Positions 21,073 to 25,051 of a stretch of 25,051 nucleotides of DNA are shown one piece after another. Source of the DNA: Penium margaritaceum (Eukaryota; Streptophyta; Zygnematophyceae; Desmidiales; Peniaceae); contig SZWC01015107.1 of NCBI GenBank assembly GCA_023375785.1, positions 1 through 25,051 of the forward strand. The letters are read 5' to 3'. The stretch's first letter is position 1. Every line of letters starts with the position of its first letter. Below the pieces are notes generated by a model, which had not been told where the DNA came from, ran no database searches, and worked only from the letters and a program-made list of their open reading frames with translations. Position numbers and translations under genes: made by a program.

Positions 21073-24000
21073 ATACGTTGTGGCACGGTGTGGAGACCAT
21101 GCACGATGACCAACCAAAGTAGACATATGTCACTGACCATGACCGAATAATGTCACTAAGTGTGGTAAACGTTGACAACTCACAACATGAGTCACAAATG
21201 GTCAGGGTGGAAGGTAATGGTTTGTGAACACTAGTTATCTACTAGCAAGTACAAATACCTTCAATATGCAGTGGCACAATGTGGCTTCAATGCACAGTGA
21301 CCACCCAAAGTGTGCATCTATCACTGACCATGACGAAAGAATTTCACTTCATGTAGTCAACAATGAAAATGCATAACACGAGTCACAAATGGTCAGAGGG
21401 GAAAACAATAAGTTGGGAACACTAGTTATCAACTAGGAAGTAAAAAAACCTTCCAAAAATACTGGCACGGTATAGCTAGCGTGCACAGTGACCAACCAAA
21501 GGATGCATACGTCACTGACTACGACCGAATAAGTCCACTATGTGTGGTCAACATTGACAACTCATAACACGAGTCACAAATGGTCAGCGGGAGAGAAAAT
21601 GGTTTGGGAAGCCTATGTATTGACTCGAAAGGAAAAAGAACTTCAATACATAGTGGCACGGTGTGGCTAATATGCACACCAAACAACCAAACTATTCATA
21701 TGTCACTGATCATGACCACAAAAATTCAATATGGGTGGTCAACGTTGACCAACCATAACACGAGTCACAAACGGTCAGGACACAAAACAATGCTATGGGA
21801 ATATCGGTTCTTAACTATCAAGTACAGCGACCTTAAGTCAGTTGTAGCAGGGTGTGGCTACCATGCACAATGACCGACCAAAGTAGGCATTTTTACTGCC
21901 ATTGACCAAAGAAATCCGCTGTATGTGGTCAACGTTGACAACTCATAATATGAGTCACAAATGGTCAGAGGGGGAAACAAGGGTTTGGGAACACCATGTA
22001 TCACATAACAAGCACAAGGGACTTTAATACGTTGTGGCACGGTGTGGAGACCATGCACGATGACCAACCAAAGTAGGCATATGTCACTGACCATGACCAA
22101 GTAAAATCACGAAGTGTGGTAAACTTTAACAACTCACAACACGAGTCACAAATGGTCAGGGTGGAAGGTAATGGTTTGTGAATACTAGTTATGTGCTAGC
22201 AAGTACAAATGCCTTCAATATGTAGTGGCACAATGTGGCTTCAATGCACAGTCACCAACCAAAGTATGCATATGTCACTAACCATGACAATCAGATTTCA
22301 CTTCATGTGGTCAACATTGAAAACGCATAACACGAGTCACAAATGGTCAGAGGGGAAAACAATGGATTGGGAAGCCTATGTACTGGCTAGAAAGGACAAA
22401 GAACTTCAATACGTAGTGGCACGGTGTGGCTAGTTTGCACACCAAACAATCAAACTAGGCATGTGTCACTGATCATGACCAGAGAATTTCAATATGGGTG
22501 GTGAACATTGACCAACCATAACACGAGTCACAAACGGTCAGGAGAGGAAACAATGCTATGAGAATATCGGTTCTCAACTACCAAGTACAATGACCTTCAG
22601 TCAGTAGTAGCGCGGTGTGGCTACCATGCACAATGACGGACCAGAGTAGGCATGTTTATTGCCTTTGACCAAAGAAATCCGCTGTGTGTGGTCCACGTTG
22701 ACAACTCATAATACGAGTCACAGATGGTTAGAGGGGGAAACAATGGTTTGGGAACACCACGTATCACATACCAAGCTCAAGGGACTTCAATACGTTGTGG
22801 CACGGTGTGGGGACCAAGCACGACGGCCAACCAAAGTAGACATATGTCACTGACCATGATAAAATAATGTCACTAAGTGTGGTAAACTTTGACAACTCAC
22901 AACACGAGTCAAAAATGGTCAGGGTGGAAGGTAATGGTTTTTGAATACTAGTTATCTAGTAGCAAGTACAAATACCTTCAATATGTAGTGGGACTTTGTG
23001 GCTTGAATGCACAGTGACCACCCAAAGTATGCACATGTCACTGACCATGACGAAATAATTTCACTTCATGGAGTCAACGTTAAAAATGCATAACACAAGT
23101 CACAAATTGTCAGATGGGAAATCAATGGGTTGGGAACACTAGTTATCAACTAGGAAGTAAAAAGACCTTCAACAAATAGTGGCACGGTATGGCTAGCGTG
23201 CATAGTGACCAACCAAAGGATGCATACGTCACTGACTACAACTCATAACACGAGTCACAAATTGTCAGAGGGAGAGAAAATGGTTTGGGAAGCCTATGTA
23301 TTGACTAGAAAGGACAAAGAACTTCAATACGTAGTGGCAAGGTGTGGCTAATATGCACACCAAACAACCAAACTAGGCATATGTCACTGATCATGACCAC
23401 AACATTTCAATATGGGTGGTCAACGTTGACCAACCATACCACGAGTCACAAACGGTCAGGACAGGAAACAATGCTATGGGAATATTGGTTCTCAACTACC
23501 AAGTACAACGACCTTCATTCAGCAGTAGCACGGTGTGGCTACCATGTACAATGACCAACCAAAGTAGGCATATGTACTGCCTTTGACCAAAGAAATCCGC
23601 TGTGTGTGGTCAACGTTGACAACTCATAATACGAGTCACAAATGGTCGGAGGGGAAAACAATGGTTTGGGAACACCAAGTATCACATAGTAAGCACAAGG
23701 CGCTTCAATACGTTGTGGCACGGTTTGGAGACCATGCAAGATGACCAACCAAAATTGGCATATGTCACTGACCATGACCAAACAATGTCACTAAGTGTGG
23801 TAAACTTTGACAACTCACAACACAAGTCACAAATGGTCAGGGTGCAAGGTAATGGTTTGTGAATACTGGTTTTCTACTAGCAAGTACAAATACCTTCAAT
23901 ATGTAGTGGCACGATGTGGCTTCAATGCACAATGACCAACCAAAGTATGCATATGTCACTAACCATGACGGACAAAATTCACTTCATGAGGTCAACATTG

Positions 24001-24592
24001 AAAACGCATAACACGAGTCACAAATGGGAACACTAGTTATCAACTAGTAAGTACAAAGACCTTCAACAAGCAATGGCACGGTATGGCTAGTGTGCACAGT
24101 GACCAACAAAATGATGCATACGTCATTGAATACGACCGAATAAGTCCACTATGTGTGGTCAACATTGACAACTCATAACGCCAGTCCCAAATGGTCAGAG
24201 GGAGAGACAATGGTTTGGGAAGCATATACAGTGACTACAAAGGACAAAGAACTTCAATTCGTAGTGGCACAATATGGCTAATATGCACACCAAACAATCG
24301 GACTAGGCATATGTCACTGATCATGACCACAGAATTTCAATATGCGTGGTCAACGTTGACCAACCATAACACGAATCACAAATGGTACGGAGAGGAAATA
24401 ATGCTATGGGAATATCGGTTCTTAACTACCAAGTACAATGACCTTCAGTCAGTAGTAGCACGGTGTGCCTACCATGCACAATGACCGACCAAAGTAGGCA
24501 TATGTACTGCATTTGACCAGATAAATCAGCTGTGTTTGGTCAACGTTGACAACTCATAATACGAGTCACAAATGGTCAGAGGGGGAAACAAT

Positions 24593-24770
24593 GGTTTGGG
24601 AATACTTGGTATCCACTAGCAAGTACAAAGACCTTCGATAAGTGGTGGCACGGTATGGCTACCATGCCCAATGACCAACCAACATATATATTGTCTCATT
24701 GAATATCACAAAAAGAGTTTCACTGTGTATTGTCAACTTCCTTCTTACGGCTGGTCAATTGCAGGAATGA
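24593..24770. repeat. Decayed edge monomer of the satellite
   Basis: The unit begins as an E or B mixture (TTTGGGAATACTTGGTATCC), stays recognisable to GACCAACCAA at about 24682, then matches only in patches (GTCACTG-like, TTTCACTGTGTATTGTCAAC, GGCTGGTCAA). It marks the real right end of the array. Confidence 0.75.
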
Positions 24771-24962
24771 TTGAGAGGTTATTCAAGCTCGAAGTTGCAA
24801 AAATCAAAACTTAGTCTGCGTCAAATGTTTACAAATAAACTGAATTTGTTATCATTCATACTTTTGAAAACTACTCTATAATCTTACACCCCCTTATTAT
24901 GTGCCCTTTACCCATGGGAACCGCTATAATGTGATTTGGACAACATATGAACACCATGTGAG
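24771..24962. other. AT-rich flank, nothing recognised
   Basis: This stretch has no satellite monomers, no open frame of note and no RNA-gene signature. Confidence 0.6.
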
Positions 24963-25029
24963 TTGGCTTAGTGCTTATAGAGTTAGATCCTGGAGCGATA
25001 GGTCCTGGGTTTGATCCCTCGTATGCGCA
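24963..25029 (+). tRNA. tRNA-like Pol III boxes (SINE head or tRNA pseudogene)
   Basis: An A-box-like TTGGCTTAGTGCTTATAGAG is followed about 25 bases later by a B-box GGGTTTGATCCC, with spacing typical of tRNA genes. Acceptor and anticodon stems do not pair well, so a tRNA-derived repeat is more likely than a working tRNA. It differs from the unit at 2815-2894. Confidence 0.45.
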
Positions 25030-25051
25030 ATATAGAATAGGCTCGTGACAG

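Larger units (their letters stand above)
7217..24592. repeat. Satellite array, 191-bp monomers in 4- and 5-mer higher-order repeats
   Basis: About 90 head-to-tail monomers of 190-191 bp fill this span. Nearly all share a block near the monomer end (ACGAGTCACAAATGGTCAG) and a middle block (GACCAACCAAAG, then CATATGTCACTGACCATGAC). Five types are set apart by their first bases: A (TTTGTGAATACTAG), B (GTTGGGAACACTAG), C (TTTGGGAAGCCTATG), D (GCTATGGGAATATCGG) and E (TTTGGGAACACCAAG). One full cycle is E 8929 (or its false copy 9228), A 9419, B 9610, C 9801 and D 9992-10181. Neighbouring monomers of different types differ much more than same-type monomers one cycle apart, which defines a higher-order repeat. 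The roughly 80-codon minus-strand frames recurring across D-E and the roughly 70-codon plus-strand frames across C-D come from the repeat. No RNA gene is seen. Confidence 0.95.

Noticed and set aside
8042..23781. Recurring minus-strand open frames of about 80 codons (for example 8284-8042, 11444-11202, 21858-22100) with nearly the same product
   Set aside because: They always span the D-E monomer pair. Neither 191 nor 954 is a multiple of three, no domain is recognisable, and the frames are explained by satellite homogeneity.
7845..24484. Recurring plus-strand open frames of about 70 codons across C-D monomers
   Set aside because: Same reason: they follow the repeat unit, and length varies with each indel or stop.
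7217..24592. CRISPR array
   Set aside because: The repeats are contiguous 191-bp monomers without short repeats and unique spacers, in a eukaryotic setting.

Overview
The window is non-coding-rich eukaryotic DNA, most likely from the green-plant lineage. I cannot name the species; a streptophyte alga or an early land plant is a guess. Two things point that way. The Copia primer-binding site matches the anticodon half of an initiator tRNA-Met with the GTGGG stem form I recall for plants. The in-frame stops in the retroelements are almost all TAG, as expected from CAG to TAG decay under CHG methylation. I see no host protein-coding gene.

Positions 1-2811 (minus strand) are the 5' part of a Ty1/Copia retrotransposon: a 406-bp LTR, a half-tRNA primer-binding site, a leader, gag with one TAG, then open protease and integrase frames running off the left edge. 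Beside the LTR, at 2815-2894, is a tRNA-like Pol III unit. Positions 2921-6941 (plus strand) are the 3' part of a decayed Ty3/Gypsy-like element: integrase, then a Cys-rich region of six tandem PHD-like zinc fingers in the same frame, a G12 polypurine tract and an LTR. A second primer-binding site follows the LTR, so this looks like an internal-LTR-internal arrangement.

Positions 7217-24770 are one tandem satellite array of about 90 monomers of 190-191 bp. They fall into five types (called A to E here). These are arranged in higher-order repeats E-A-B-C-D (about 954 bp) mixed with a B-less form E-A-C-D (about 763 bp), with larger segmental duplications on top. The many short open frames in the array are by-products of the repeat. 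The right edge ends in a decayed monomer, then AT-rich DNA and a second tRNA-like sequence at 24963-25029.

The assembly has four single-N joins and one 232-N gap. Three of the single-N joins carry near-exact duplications of the preceding 195-298 bp and are best read as unmerged contig overlaps. The fourth falls in the gag zinc knuckle. The satellite phase implies the 232-N gap should be about 198 bp.
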